Assembly (NCBI RefSeq): GCF_011758565.1 | Contig: NZ_JAAMOX010000002.1 | Span: 372,001-436,000 of the forward strand | Source: Lysinibacter cavernae | GTDB lineage: Bacteria; Actinomycetota; Actinomycetes; Actinomycetales; Microbacteriaceae | Direction: 5' to 3' | DNA length: 64,000 nt | Shown: positions 1-6,794 of the stretch, piece by piece | Layout of the letters: the number at the start of each line of letters is the position of its first letter | Numbering within the stretch: position 1 is the stretch's first letter | Notes under the pieces: generated by a model | What the model saw: only the letters and a program-made list of their open reading frames with translations | What the model was told of the DNA's origin: nothing | Database searches by the model: none | Made by a program: the position numbers and the translations under genes

Positions 1-921
1 AAGCGTCGCGGTTGCGGACGTTGGCATGATTGACACGCCGTCAACCGAGACGACCGGGTTCGCCTGCACGGCATCAACGAGCACGTCTGGGAGGCTCAGC
101 GTCTGGCCGTCAGCGTACAGTTCCGAGAGGGCAGCGTGCTGACCGAGAGTTGACAGGCTCGCAATGTGGTTATTCGACAGTTCCAGTTGCCACATCGACG
201 AAAGCCCAGCGAGCGGCGCCACATCCGAAATCTCGTTGTTGCTCAGGAGCAGCTGCTCCATGTTGCTCAGCTGAGCCAGCGGGGTGAGGTCGGAAATCTG
301 GTTGCCATCAATCACAAGCTGGCTCAGGTTTGGCAGGGTCTCGATTCCGGCGAGCGACACGATTCCGTTGTTCTGGGCGGCAAACTGTTCAAGCGATGGG
401 AGGCCAGCCAGCGGGGTAAGGTCAGTTACGCCCGTATCGCTCAGATACAGCCCAAAGATCTTGGGAAGGTCGGTTAGGCCGCTGATATCGTTCACGCCCG
501 TCTGGTAGAGGAATACGCGACTGAGCTCAGGGTGTCCACCGATGCCGGAGACGTCGCTCAACGGGTTGACCGCGAGTGAGAGCGAGGTGAGTTTGCTCAG
601 GCCGCTCAGCGGTGTTGCATCGGTAATGCTGTTGCTTGAGGCATAGAGGTATGTGAGGTTGTAGAGCTCTTCAGCGCCGGTGAGCGATTCAATGCCCATG
701 GAGTTACAGGAAAGGTAGGTTACCGAACCGCCCTGCTCTGTCGTAATGTCGGCGTCAGCAGGCTGCCCCAATCCGGCATTAATGCAGGCCCGAAAATTGT
801 CATCAGTGAAGTTAATGAGCGCGGCGTCGGCAGCCATTGCCGGAGTGCCAACGGCACCAGCAAGCAGCAAGCCGGCGATGCCGGATCCGAGAATCGTTTT
901 CGCAGATACGCGAGAAGTCAT
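1..921 (-). CDS. Secreted leucine-rich-repeat (internalin-like) protein, 3' part outside window
   Basis: Reading leftward from an ATG at 921 (GGGGA ribosome site just upstream), the frame stays open to the window edge, so the C terminus is missing. The first 30 or so residues form a signal peptide (basic start, hydrophobic GIAGLLLAGAVGTPAMA, Ala-x-Ala cleavage). From about residue 70 there are repeated 21-22 residue units of the type L-x-x-L-x-x-L-x-L-x-x-N-x-I-x-D-x-(S/T)-P-L, the internalin-type leucine-rich repeat (for example near LTPLAQLSNMEQLLLSNN). Such domains are extracellular protein-binding solenoids. Whether it carries a cell-wall anchor cannot be seen because the end is outside the window. 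The family assignment is firm; the ligand is unknown. Confidence 0.85.
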   Translation of the reverse strand, partial: MTSRVSAKTILGSGIAGLLLAGAVGTPAMAADAALINFTDDNFRACINAGLGQPADADITTEQGGSVTYLSCNSMGIESLTGAEELYNLTYLYASSNSITDATPLSGLSKLTSLSLAVNPLSDVSGIGGHPELSRVFLYQTGVNDISGLTDLPKIFGLYLSDTGVTDLTPLAGLPSLEQFAAQNNGIVSLAGIETLPNLSQLVIDGNQISDLTPLAQLSNMEQLLLSNNEISDVAPLAGLSSMWQLELSNNHIASLSTLGQHAALSELYADGQTLSLPDVLVDAVQANPVVSVDGVSIMPTSATATL

Positions 922-963
922 AGATATGTCCCCAAATAATCAAGTAGCAATCGCTACGGCCAT

Positions 964-987
964 CACATGCCCCCAATGAATCATGTG
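964..987. promoter_or_regulatory. Inverted repeat in the divergent LRR/TetR intergenic region
   Basis: CACATG at 964-969 and CATGTG at 982-987 form a 6-bp inverted repeat with a 12-base spacer, between the divergent start codons at 921 and 1149. Another CACATG occurs near 1052. A TetR operator serving both genes is possible. The rest of 922-1148 shows nothing else clear apart from a TTGACA at 1126-1131 close to the TetR start. Confidence 0.25.
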
Positions 988-1148
988 CACGCGTCAGGAG
1001 AACTCATACCGGCCTGAGGTGATGCACCCAATCCCCATCGGGTGTCGATCACATGTTGCCTCGGCAGGCTGAGCCGCCTTAACGCTTATCCGCGAGATTA
1101 CCGGAGAACCCTGAGAATACGGCTATTGACAACGCGATACGCTTAGGC

Positions 1149-1820
1149 ATGCGAACACGGCGATCAACGGGCAGCTACGAAGTCGGGCGCGCAAAGCGGG
1201 CCGAGATCATCGAGGTTGCGGCCGCCAAATTTGGTGCGGCCGGCTACTACAAAACGCCGCTCGCCCAGATTGCTGCCGATGTTGGGCTGTCTGAGGGTGG
1301 TCTCATGTACCATTTTCCTTCCAAGAAACGGCTCTTGCTCGCCGTCGCCGAACACCGATTTGACCAGACCGCCCACTGGTGGAGCGGGGTTGGACCGGCA
1401 TCAGACCCCTTCGATATTTTCCGAGGCATGGTCGTCTCATCGCTGCGCTTTGAACGCGAACCAGGGCTTATCGAACTCTTTGTGTTGCTCTCGGCAGAAT
1501 CCGCCGATATCACAAGCCCGTCACACGCCCTGTTTGCTGAGCGCTACGAGCGCACGATTACCGACCTTGCGGCGCTCCTGCACTCTGGAGCAGAACGCGG
1601 GGTGTTCAGGGCGGATGCCGATTACCTCGCTATCGCCCGCGAAACCATCGCAGTGCGCGACGGCCTGCAGTTGCAGTGGGTCATCTCCGGCGGAAAGGTT
1701 GAGCTTGCGAGGGGCGTCCGCGACCATGCGCTTCGTGTGCTGTCATCAATCGTGACCGACGCATCCACCGTTGGACCGGACCTGCTGCCGCTCAACTTGA
1801 ATGCTGTACTGCTCCCGTAA
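1149..1820 (+). CDS. TetR/AcrR-family transcriptional regulator
   Basis: The protein has 223 residues, usual for TetR regulators. Residues about 17-63 form the N-terminal DNA-binding domain: K-R-A-E-I-I-E-V-A-A-A-K-F, then a helix-turn-helix (TPLAQIAADVGLSEGGLMYHF) ending in the diagnostic YHFPSKKRLL. The C-terminal half is the variable ligand-binding and dimerisation domain, with no residues that identify a ligand. The gene is divergent from the LRR gene and convergent with the cupin/esterase operon, whose stop lies 77 bases away, so control of either is plausible but unproven. The ATG at 1149 has only a weak ribosome site (TAGG). A TTGACA at 1126-1131 sits so close that the transcript could be nearly leaderless. 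Confidence 0.88.
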   Translation: MRTRRSTGSYEVGRAKRAEIIEVAAAKFGAAGYYKTPLAQIAADVGLSEGGLMYHFPSKKRLLLAVAEHRFDQTAHWWSGVGPASDPFDIFRGMVVSSLRFEREPGLIELFVLLSAESADITSPSHALFAERYERTITDLAALLHSGAERGVFRADADYLAIARETIAVRDGLQLQWVISGGKVELARGVRDHALRVLSSIVTDASTVGPDLLPLNLNAVLLP

Positions 1821-1896
1821 CGTTTCAATCGAGCGTTGGCCCGGCCACAATCGCTGCCTCGAACAACGAGGGACGGCTGGCCAGGCCAAAACGCGG

Positions 1897-2958
1897 CTAC
1901 AGGTCGAGCGCTATCGTGCGGGTTGGGGGCGGCCCAACAACCACAACATCCAGCTCCGATTGCACCCGCCCGAAGGCCTCGCCGGGGAAATAGGGCTCGC
2001 CCTGATCGACAAACTCGGTATCGTCGGTGAGCGGATACATGTAGTCGAAGAATTTCTCAAAGATTGCTGGCCCGAGGAAGCCAACCATCTGCGTGTGGTT
2101 GGCGTCGAAGCTGAACGAGTGGATGGTGCCTGGCGGCGCGTGCACAACGTCACCCTTCGTGAGCAACACCTCCCGTCCATTGACGTAGAGCCAGATGCGG
2201 CCTTCGAGGCACAGGAAGTTCTCGGTGTGACGCTCGTGAAAGTGCAGCGGGATATAGCCGTCGCGGCCGCCGGTTGTGTGCACGGCGAACGAGTCGGAGC
2301 CTGTCGTGGTTGCGCGCGAGATGAACGTGTTGAGCTGCTTATAGAACGTGCGGCGCTCACCTTCGCCCGCCGACAGGTAGTACGGTTCGACCGAACCCGG
2401 CAGCTTGGCGTCGTGCTGCCGTACCGGGTCTGGGCGCTGCGCATCCGGATAGGTAATGCCAAGCAGCTGACCGTGCTCGCGAAGCTCCTCAGTCGAGACG
2501 TGTGAGGTTGGGCGGTTTGGCCGCACCCTTGCATCCACCCGCTTGCCAACGGCCGTGATGAGTCCGACCGACGTTCCTGGTACCGACCACACCATGATGC
2601 GCGTGTAATTGCTCGTGAAGCGGAATGAATACGGGGTGTTTGCCGGAATGAGCACCTCATCGCCAGGCGCGAGCACACGTCCCTCGCCGCCGAGCCAGAA
2701 CTCAACAACGCCGTCAAACACGATAACCGTCTGATGTTCGGATGCGTGCGAGGCAAACGGGGTCTGATAACCGCGCCCGCCCGTCACGTAGTAGGCGCCG
2801 TGCAGCCCGCCGGTATCCTCAGGCCGTGCGATCACGGTGTACAGCGCGCCGTTGATCTCGTAACGGTCACCTTCGCCCGCCGCGAGGTAATAGGGCTGTG
2901 GCTCGCCTGGGAGCTGGTTCACGACGGGCACAGCGGCGCCGGGTTCGATGAGGGACAT
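1897..2958 (-). CDS. Bicupin quercetin 2,3-dioxygenase-like protein
   Basis: This is a 353-residue two-cupin protein of the size and layout of Bacillus quercetin 2,3-dioxygenase (about 340 residues), a metal enzyme that cleaves the flavonol ring with oxygen and releases CO. The two halves are internal repeats: EPQPYYLAAGEGDR near residue 19 and VEPYYLSAGEGER near residue 190. The C-terminal cupin keeps a complete metal site, HFHERHTENF (H239, H241, E246) and GTIHSF (H280). The N-terminal cupin does not: the aligned positions read FASHASEHQ and TPYSF, with Tyr110 at the last His position. The ATG at 2958 was chosen because AAAGGAG precedes it by 5 bases. It starts 2 bases after the esterase stop, so the two genes are translationally coupled. 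The substrate may be a flavonol or another cupin substrate. Confidence 0.8.
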   Translation of the reverse strand: MSLIEPGAAVPVVNQLPGEPQPYYLAAGEGDRYEINGALYTVIARPEDTGGLHGAYYVTGGRGYQTPFASHASEHQTVIVFDGVVEFWLGGEGRVLAPGDEVLIPANTPYSFRFTSNYTRIMVWSVPGTSVGLITAVGKRVDARVRPNRPTSHVSTEELREHGQLLGITYPDAQRPDPVRQHDAKLPGSVEPYYLSAGEGERRTFYKQLNTFISRATTTGSDSFAVHTTGGRDGYIPLHFHERHTENFLCLEGRIWLYVNGREVLLTKGDVVHAPPGTIHSFSFDANHTQMVGFLGPAIFEKFFDYMYPLTDDTEFVDQGEPYFPGEAFGRVQSELDVVVVGPPPTRTIALDL

Positions 2959-2960
2959 TG

Positions 2961-3851
2961 TTACTCCTTTGTAAACGGTGGTCTGGCGGATGCGCTGGCA
3001 CATTCCGCTGCAATGAAGCGGTACACAAGATCAAACGAGGCCGATGCCGGAAGCTTCGCGAGCCGCTCTTGGCGGGTTGCTCGCACCGTTGCTGGCGCAT
3101 TTGGTTCGGATTCGAGTCGCCCCGAGTCGAGCGGAAGCCCCGGCAGCTCATCGCCGCCTGCCGGGTTGAAGAAGCCGTGACCGAAGCCGTCGATGAGGTA
3201 GAGCACGGCATCCGCGCCGGCACGTTCGTAGGCTTCGTAGAGCGCAACGCTCTGCGAAGCGGGGACGAGCGTGTCGCCCGTGCCGTGCAGGATGAGGATT
3301 GACGGCGCCGCGGCATGAACCCGATGCGCGGGGCTCGCCTCGCGGGCGAGTTCGGCAGCATCGGCAGGGGCCGCGCCCAGCAGGCCGCGTGTTGGTGGCA
3401 CGTCTTGGTCGGTGGCCAGCAAATCTGATGGCCCGTACCCGTCAACAACGGCAACGATATTCATGGATTCCGCCGCAGTCACTCCGCACAGCGCGGCGAG
3501 GTGTCCGCCGGCGGACGAACCCCAGAGCGCAATCGGATGCCCCGCCGTGCCGAGGCCAAGCGGATCGGCCACGAGCCACCGGACTGCGGCCTGCACATCC
3601 TGCAGCTGGGCCGGGAAGACGGCATCGCCGCTCAGCCGGTAGTCGATGCTCGCCATGATGAGGCCGCGCTCGGCGAAGTACCGGCCGAGGTCTGGGGCGA
3701 GTGTGCGGTCGCCAACGCGCCAGGCTCCGCCGTGCAGCCAGACCACAACGCCGGCCCTCTGCTGACCGTCTGGCGGGAAGCTGAGGTCAAGCTTGAGCCC
3801 CGGTGCAAATTCCAAGTCGGGTGCGTGGATGACGCTGTTCTTTGTTGACAT
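2961..3851 (-). CDS. Alpha/beta-hydrolase esterase (hormone-sensitive-lipase / BD-FAE type)
   Basis: This 296-residue cytoplasmic enzyme has the hallmarks of the HSL-like esterase family. HGGAW (residues 40-44) is the oxyanion-hole motif. GSSAGG (111-116) is the nucleophile elbow with Ser113. The acid is probably Asp193 in HGTGDTLVP and the base His225 in GFGHGFF. It should hydrolyse small acyl esters. It is the first gene of a two-gene operon with the cupin dioxygenase, which suggests a joint job in breaking down an esterified aromatic or flavonoid-like compound; that is inference from position. Its last codons contain the ribosome binding site of the downstream gene. Confidence 0.85.
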   Translation of the reverse strand: MSTKNSVIHAPDLEFAPGLKLDLSFPPDGQQRAGVVVWLHGGAWRVGDRTLAPDLGRYFAERGLIMASIDYRLSGDAVFPAQLQDVQAAVRWLVADPLGLGTAGHPIALWGSSAGGHLAALCGVTAAESMNIVAVVDGYGPSDLLATDQDVPPTRGLLGAAPADAAELAREASPAHRVHAAAPSILILHGTGDTLVPASQSVALYEAYERAGADAVLYLIDGFGHGFFNPAGGDELPGLPLDSGRLESEPNAPATVRATRQERLAKLPASASFDLVYRFIAAECASASARPPFTKE

Positions 3852-3907
3852 CAGTTCTGCTTCCCCGCGGACGGCTTCGTCTGCACCCGGTCGATTGGTA
3901 AAAACTG

Positions 3908-3937
3908 AGCCTACATTGTTTTAAGATTTTGGGTCAA
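3908..3937 (-). promoter_or_regulatory. Predicted sigma-70-type promoter of the esterase/cupin operon
   Basis: On the minus strand a -35 TTGACC (3932-3937) and a -10 TAGGCT (3908-3913) are separated by 18 bases, about 55 bases upstream of the esterase ATG. TAGGCT is also the -10 of the predicted promoter at 62065-62093. Confidence 0.6.
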
Positions 3938-3970
3938 GCACATGTTTTTCCAACACCAGGAGCGCACCGT

Positions 3971-3986
3971 TTCAGCGGGGCTTCAG
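3971..3986 (+). promoter_or_regulatory. Direct-repeat operator (TTCAG x2, 11-base period) for the response regulator
   Basis: TTCAG occurs at 3971-3975 and 3982-3986, 11 bases apart, just upstream of the predicted -35 element of the two-component operon. OmpR-family regulators bind tandem direct repeats with 10-11 base spacing. The same half-site occurs three times at 6187-6213 before the third gene of this group. Autoregulation is therefore likely. Confidence 0.5.
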
Positions 3987-4002
3987 CTACGGTGTGAAAG
4001 AG

Positions 4003-4031
4003 TTGCCCTGAAGCTGCACGTGGCGCATACC
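4003..4031 (+). promoter_or_regulatory. Predicted promoter of the two-component operon
   Basis: A -35 TTGCCC (4003-4008), a 17-base spacer and a -10 CATACC (4026-4031) lie about 52 bases before the response-regulator ATG. The TTCAG repeats lie about 17 bases upstream of the -35, a usual place for an activator. Confidence 0.4.
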
Positions 4032-4083
4032 GCCAAAGCCAACCCAACGCAGCCGCCCACCCAACACCAGAGGAGCCTCCAGC

Positions 4084-4761
4084 ATGCGCATCCTCGTAGT
4101 CGAAGACGAAAAAGGGCTCGCGATTGGGCTCCGAGCCGGCCTCGAAGCCGAAGGATTTGCCGTCGACATCGCCGAAAACGGCACCGACGGACTCTGGCTC
4201 GCGCGCGAAAAACCGTATGACGTCATCCTGCTCGACATCATGCTTCCCTACCTCAACGGCTACCAAGTGTGCCAAGCACTCCGCGACGACAAAAATTGGA
4301 CGCCCATCCTGATGCTCACGGCGAAGGACGGCGAATGGGACCAGGTTGAAGGCCTCGATACGGGAGCCGACGACTACCTCACCAAACCGTTCTCGTTTGC
4401 AGTGCTCCTCGCCAGGGTTCGAGCGCTCCTCCGCAGGGGCGCAACACAGCGCCCGGCCGAACTCACGGCAGGCGACCTCGTGTTTGACCCGGCCTCCCGC
4501 ACGACGCGGAGGGGAGACCAGCCGATCGACCTCACCTCACGCGAATCCGCCGTGCTCGAATACCTGCTGAGACACGTCGGGGAGGTCGTCACAAAACGGC
4601 AGATCCTCGACCACGTCTGGGACGACGATTTTGAAGGCGACCCCAACATTGTTGAGGTCTACATCCGGCACCTGCGCAACAAGGTTGACCGACCGTTTGA
4701 GCGTTCCTCGATCAGTACGCTGCGCGGTTCCGGCTATCGTTTGGCCTCAAATGGCGGATAA
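4084..4761 (+). CDS. OmpR/PhoB-family response regulator
   Basis: This is a 225-residue DNA-binding response regulator. Receiver domain, residues 1-118: acidic pocket E7/D8, phosphoacceptor Asp51 in DVILLDIMLP, Thr in MLTAKD, and Lys in DYLTKPF. Winged-helix effector domain, about 125-222: LTSRESAVLEYLLRHVGEVV, then IVEVYIRHLRNKVD and the terminal LRGSGYRL, all classic for the OmpR family. AGGAG lies 8 bases before the ATG. The histidine kinase starts 11 bases before this gene's stop, so the pair is translationally coupled and is a cognate two-component system. Direct TTCAG repeats before this gene and before 6237 are its likely binding sites. The stimulus is not evident. Confidence 0.95.
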   Translation: MRILVVEDEKGLAIGLRAGLEAEGFAVDIAENGTDGLWLAREKPYDVILLDIMLPYLNGYQVCQALRDDKNWTPILMLTAKDGEWDQVEGLDTGADDYLTKPFSFAVLLARVRALLRRGATQRPAELTAGDLVFDPASRTTRRGDQPIDLTSRESAVLEYLLRHVGEVVTKRQILDHVWDDDFEGDPNIVEVYIRHLRNKVDRPFERSSISTLRGSGYRLASNGG

Positions 4762-6160
4762 ACGCCGCCCGCCGCTCCGCTCGGTCCGGGCGCGGGCCAC
4801 CATCGCAGCCGTCAGCGTGCTCGCGGTTGTGCTCATTATTGGCGCAGCGGTCGCCCTCAACTTCGCGCGCCAATCGCTCGGTGTCGACAGTCTCGCCGAA
4901 ACCGCCCAGCAACGGGCAGACGTCTTCGCTACCCGATTGGCAAGTGGAGAATCCGCAGAGACCATGATCGACGAGGTTGACGATTCACGCCGAGATTCCG
5001 GCCTCATCCAATTCATCGCCCCGGACGGTTCGGTGCTGGACGCATCAGAAGACCTCGAAGACGAAGGGCCGCTCAGGTTCGACTCCTGGCCCCAATCCGT
5101 CACCCTCACCGACGATGACGAAACGGAAAACTATGTTGCCGTCACCCAAACGGTGCCCTCCGATGCCGGCGCCAACGAGGGCGTCACGATCGTCTACCTC
5201 TACAGCCTGAGCGACGCGGAACTGCCAACTCAGGTGCTGCTGCTGGTCTTCGCCGTCGGCATACCCGCGGTTCTGCTCACCGTTGGCGCAACGACCTGGT
5301 GGCTCACCGGCAGGGCGATGCGCCCCGTCGAGCGGATGCGCGAAGAAGCCGAACTCATCACCTCCGCAAACCTTGGCCAACGCATCGCGCATCCCGGAGG
5401 CCGAGACGAAATCGCCAGGCTAGCGGTCACCCTCAACGGAATGCTTGACCGGTTGCAGGCCTCTCACCTCGCCCAACGCCAATTTGTGTCAGACGCCTCC
5501 CACGAGCTCCGCTCGCCACTCGCCAGTATCCGCCAGCTCGCGGAAGTCGCACAGACGTACCCAGGCACGGTTGACGAGCAACAACTCGCCGATCACACCC
5601 TGACAGAGGCGCTTCGCATGCAACGCCTCGTCGAATCGCTCCTGCTGCTCACTCGGTCGGATGAGCTGCGACTTAACGTCGCGGCAGCCGCGGTTGACCT
5701 CGACGACATCCTCGCGCGGGAAGCGACCCGAATCCGGTCGACTCACCCGCTGACCGTGCACACCTCAGGCGTCTCGGCGACACAGGCCCTCGGAAGCGCC
5801 AGCCTGCTCGACCAGGTCATCCGCAACCTCGTAGATAACGCTGCCCGTCACGCACACTCGGCGATCGCGGTCAACTGCGGGGTGATTGAGGCCAACGGCA
5901 ACCCGCCGCGGGCCTGGGTCACCGTTGACGACGACGGCACGGGCATCCCTCTCGCCGAGCGAGGCAGGGTCTTCGAACGGTTTGTGCGGCTTGACGAATC
6001 ACGGAGCCGTGATGCGGGAGGCTCGGGACTCGGCCTTGCGATTGTGCACGACATTATTCGGGCACACGGCGGGACCGTCAGGATCGATGATTCCCCGCTT
6101 GGCGGAGCTCGTTTTGTGTTGTTCCTGACGCCCGTTGACGAACGAGAAACGGGATTCTGA
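4751..6160 (+). CDS. Membrane sensor histidine kinase
   Basis: The protein is 469 residues counting from the ATG at 4751, chosen because it overlaps the regulator stop and because the first transmembrane helix follows at the expected distance. Layout: TM1 about 17-39; extracytoplasmic sensor about 40-160, rich in Asp and Glu (DDDETE); TM2 about 161-186; HAMP about 187-240; dimerisation/phosphoacceptor domain with SHELRSPL, His251; ATPase domain with N-box NLVDNAARHA (359-368), G1 box DDDGTGIP and G2 box GSGLGLAIVHD. All catalytic motifs are intact. It should phosphorylate the OmpR-type regulator encoded just upstream. The acidic sensor region suggests binding of cations or cationic peptides, but this is only a guess. 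Confidence 0.93.
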   Translation: MADKRRPPLRSVRARATIAAVSVLAVVLIIGAAVALNFARQSLGVDSLAETAQQRADVFATRLASGESAETMIDEVDDSRRDSGLIQFIAPDGSVLDASEDLEDEGPLRFDSWPQSVTLTDDDETENYVAVTQTVPSDAGANEGVTIVYLYSLSDAELPTQVLLLVFAVGIPAVLLTVGATTWWLTGRAMRPVERMREEAELITSANLGQRIAHPGGRDEIARLAVTLNGMLDRLQASHLAQRQFVSDASHELRSPLASIRQLAEVAQTYPGTVDEQQLADHTLTEALRMQRLVESLLLLTRSDELRLNVAAAAVDLDDILAREATRIRSTHPLTVHTSGVSATQALGSASLLDQVIRNLVDNAARHAHSAIAVNCGVIEANGNPPRAWVTVDDDGTGIPLAERGRVFERFVRLDESRSRDAGGSGLGLAIVHDIIRAHGGTVRIDDSPLGGARFVLFLTPVDERETGF

Positions 6161-6186
6161 CGGGCGCTCAGCCTTTCTGAACGTGC

Positions 6187-6213
6187 CTTCAGAATGCTTC
6201 AGGATCGCTTCAG
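6187..6213 (+). promoter_or_regulatory. Triple CTTCAG direct-repeat operator upstream of the PepSY-like gene
   Basis: CTTCAG occurs at 6187-6192, 6197-6202 and 6208-6213, with periods of 10 and 11 bases, i.e. one face of the helix. The array ends 23 bases before the start codon of the next gene and matches the half-sites at 3971-3986. It is the predicted target of the response regulator, placed where it would overlap the -35 region. Confidence 0.6.
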
Positions 6214-6236
6214 CACCCCTGCGGCACTCTTGAGAC

Positions 6237-6794
6237 ATGAACACGATGAACATCCCCCCAGTCCCCGAATCAACACCGGCATCTAGCGAGCCACAACCAG
6301 CGCTACAACCAGCCGGTGGGCGCACCCGCACGGAACGCACCTGGATGACCGTTGCAATCGTCTCGCTCAGCGCACTCGTGCTCGGCGGAGGAATCGCCGC
6401 AACAGCAGCCATAACCAATCTGGCCGACCGGAACGACGATTCTCGGGTTATCGCGCTCAGCGACAGCCGCAACAACGATCGATCAGACGATACCCGAGCC
6501 GAATCCGCAGCACCCCAGACCTCCTCGACGCCAATTCCGCTGGTTTCTGACATCGACATCGATAACGACGGCAACGCCTCCCTCAACGAAGAAACGATCA
6601 CGGCAATCGCTTCGGCAGCACTTGCCGCAGCAGGTGGTGCCGGGACCGTCACCGATATCGAGAACGAACTTGGGAGAGGGAAGCCCTACGCCTACGAAGT
6701 TGAGGTCGAACGCGACGACCGGACCGAAGTGACGATTTACCTCACCGACACCTTTGACGTGCTCAAAGTTGTTGAGGACGACCTCTGGGACTAG
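6237..6794 (+). CDS. Single-pass membrane protein with C-terminal PepSY-like domain
   Basis: This is a 185-residue protein with a proline/serine-rich cytoplasmic start, one transmembrane helix at about 36-58, a polar spacer rich in Asp, Asn, Arg and Ser, and a C-terminal domain (about 115-185). The pattern EETITAIASAAL..GAGTVTDIENE..G.PYAYEVEVE..D..EVTIYLTD resembles the PepSY fold, in which one alternating-polarity strand follows an alpha helix. Proteins like this often accompany two-component systems as accessory or target envelope proteins. It follows the kinase gene by 76 bases with its own CTTCAG operator, so it is a likely regulon member. The ribosome site is weak, and the transcript might be leaderless or start at the second ATG (6246). 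The last 32 bases overlap the convergent surface-protein gene. Confidence 0.7.
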   Translation: MNTMNIPPVPESTPASSEPQPALQPAGGRTRTERTWMTVAIVSLSALVLGGGIAATAAITNLADRNDDSRVIALSDSRNNDRSDDTRAESAAPQTSSTPIPLVSDIDIDNDGNASLNEETITAIASAALAAAGGAGTVTDIENELGRGKPYAYEVEVERDDRTEVTIYLTDTFDVLKVVEDDLWD

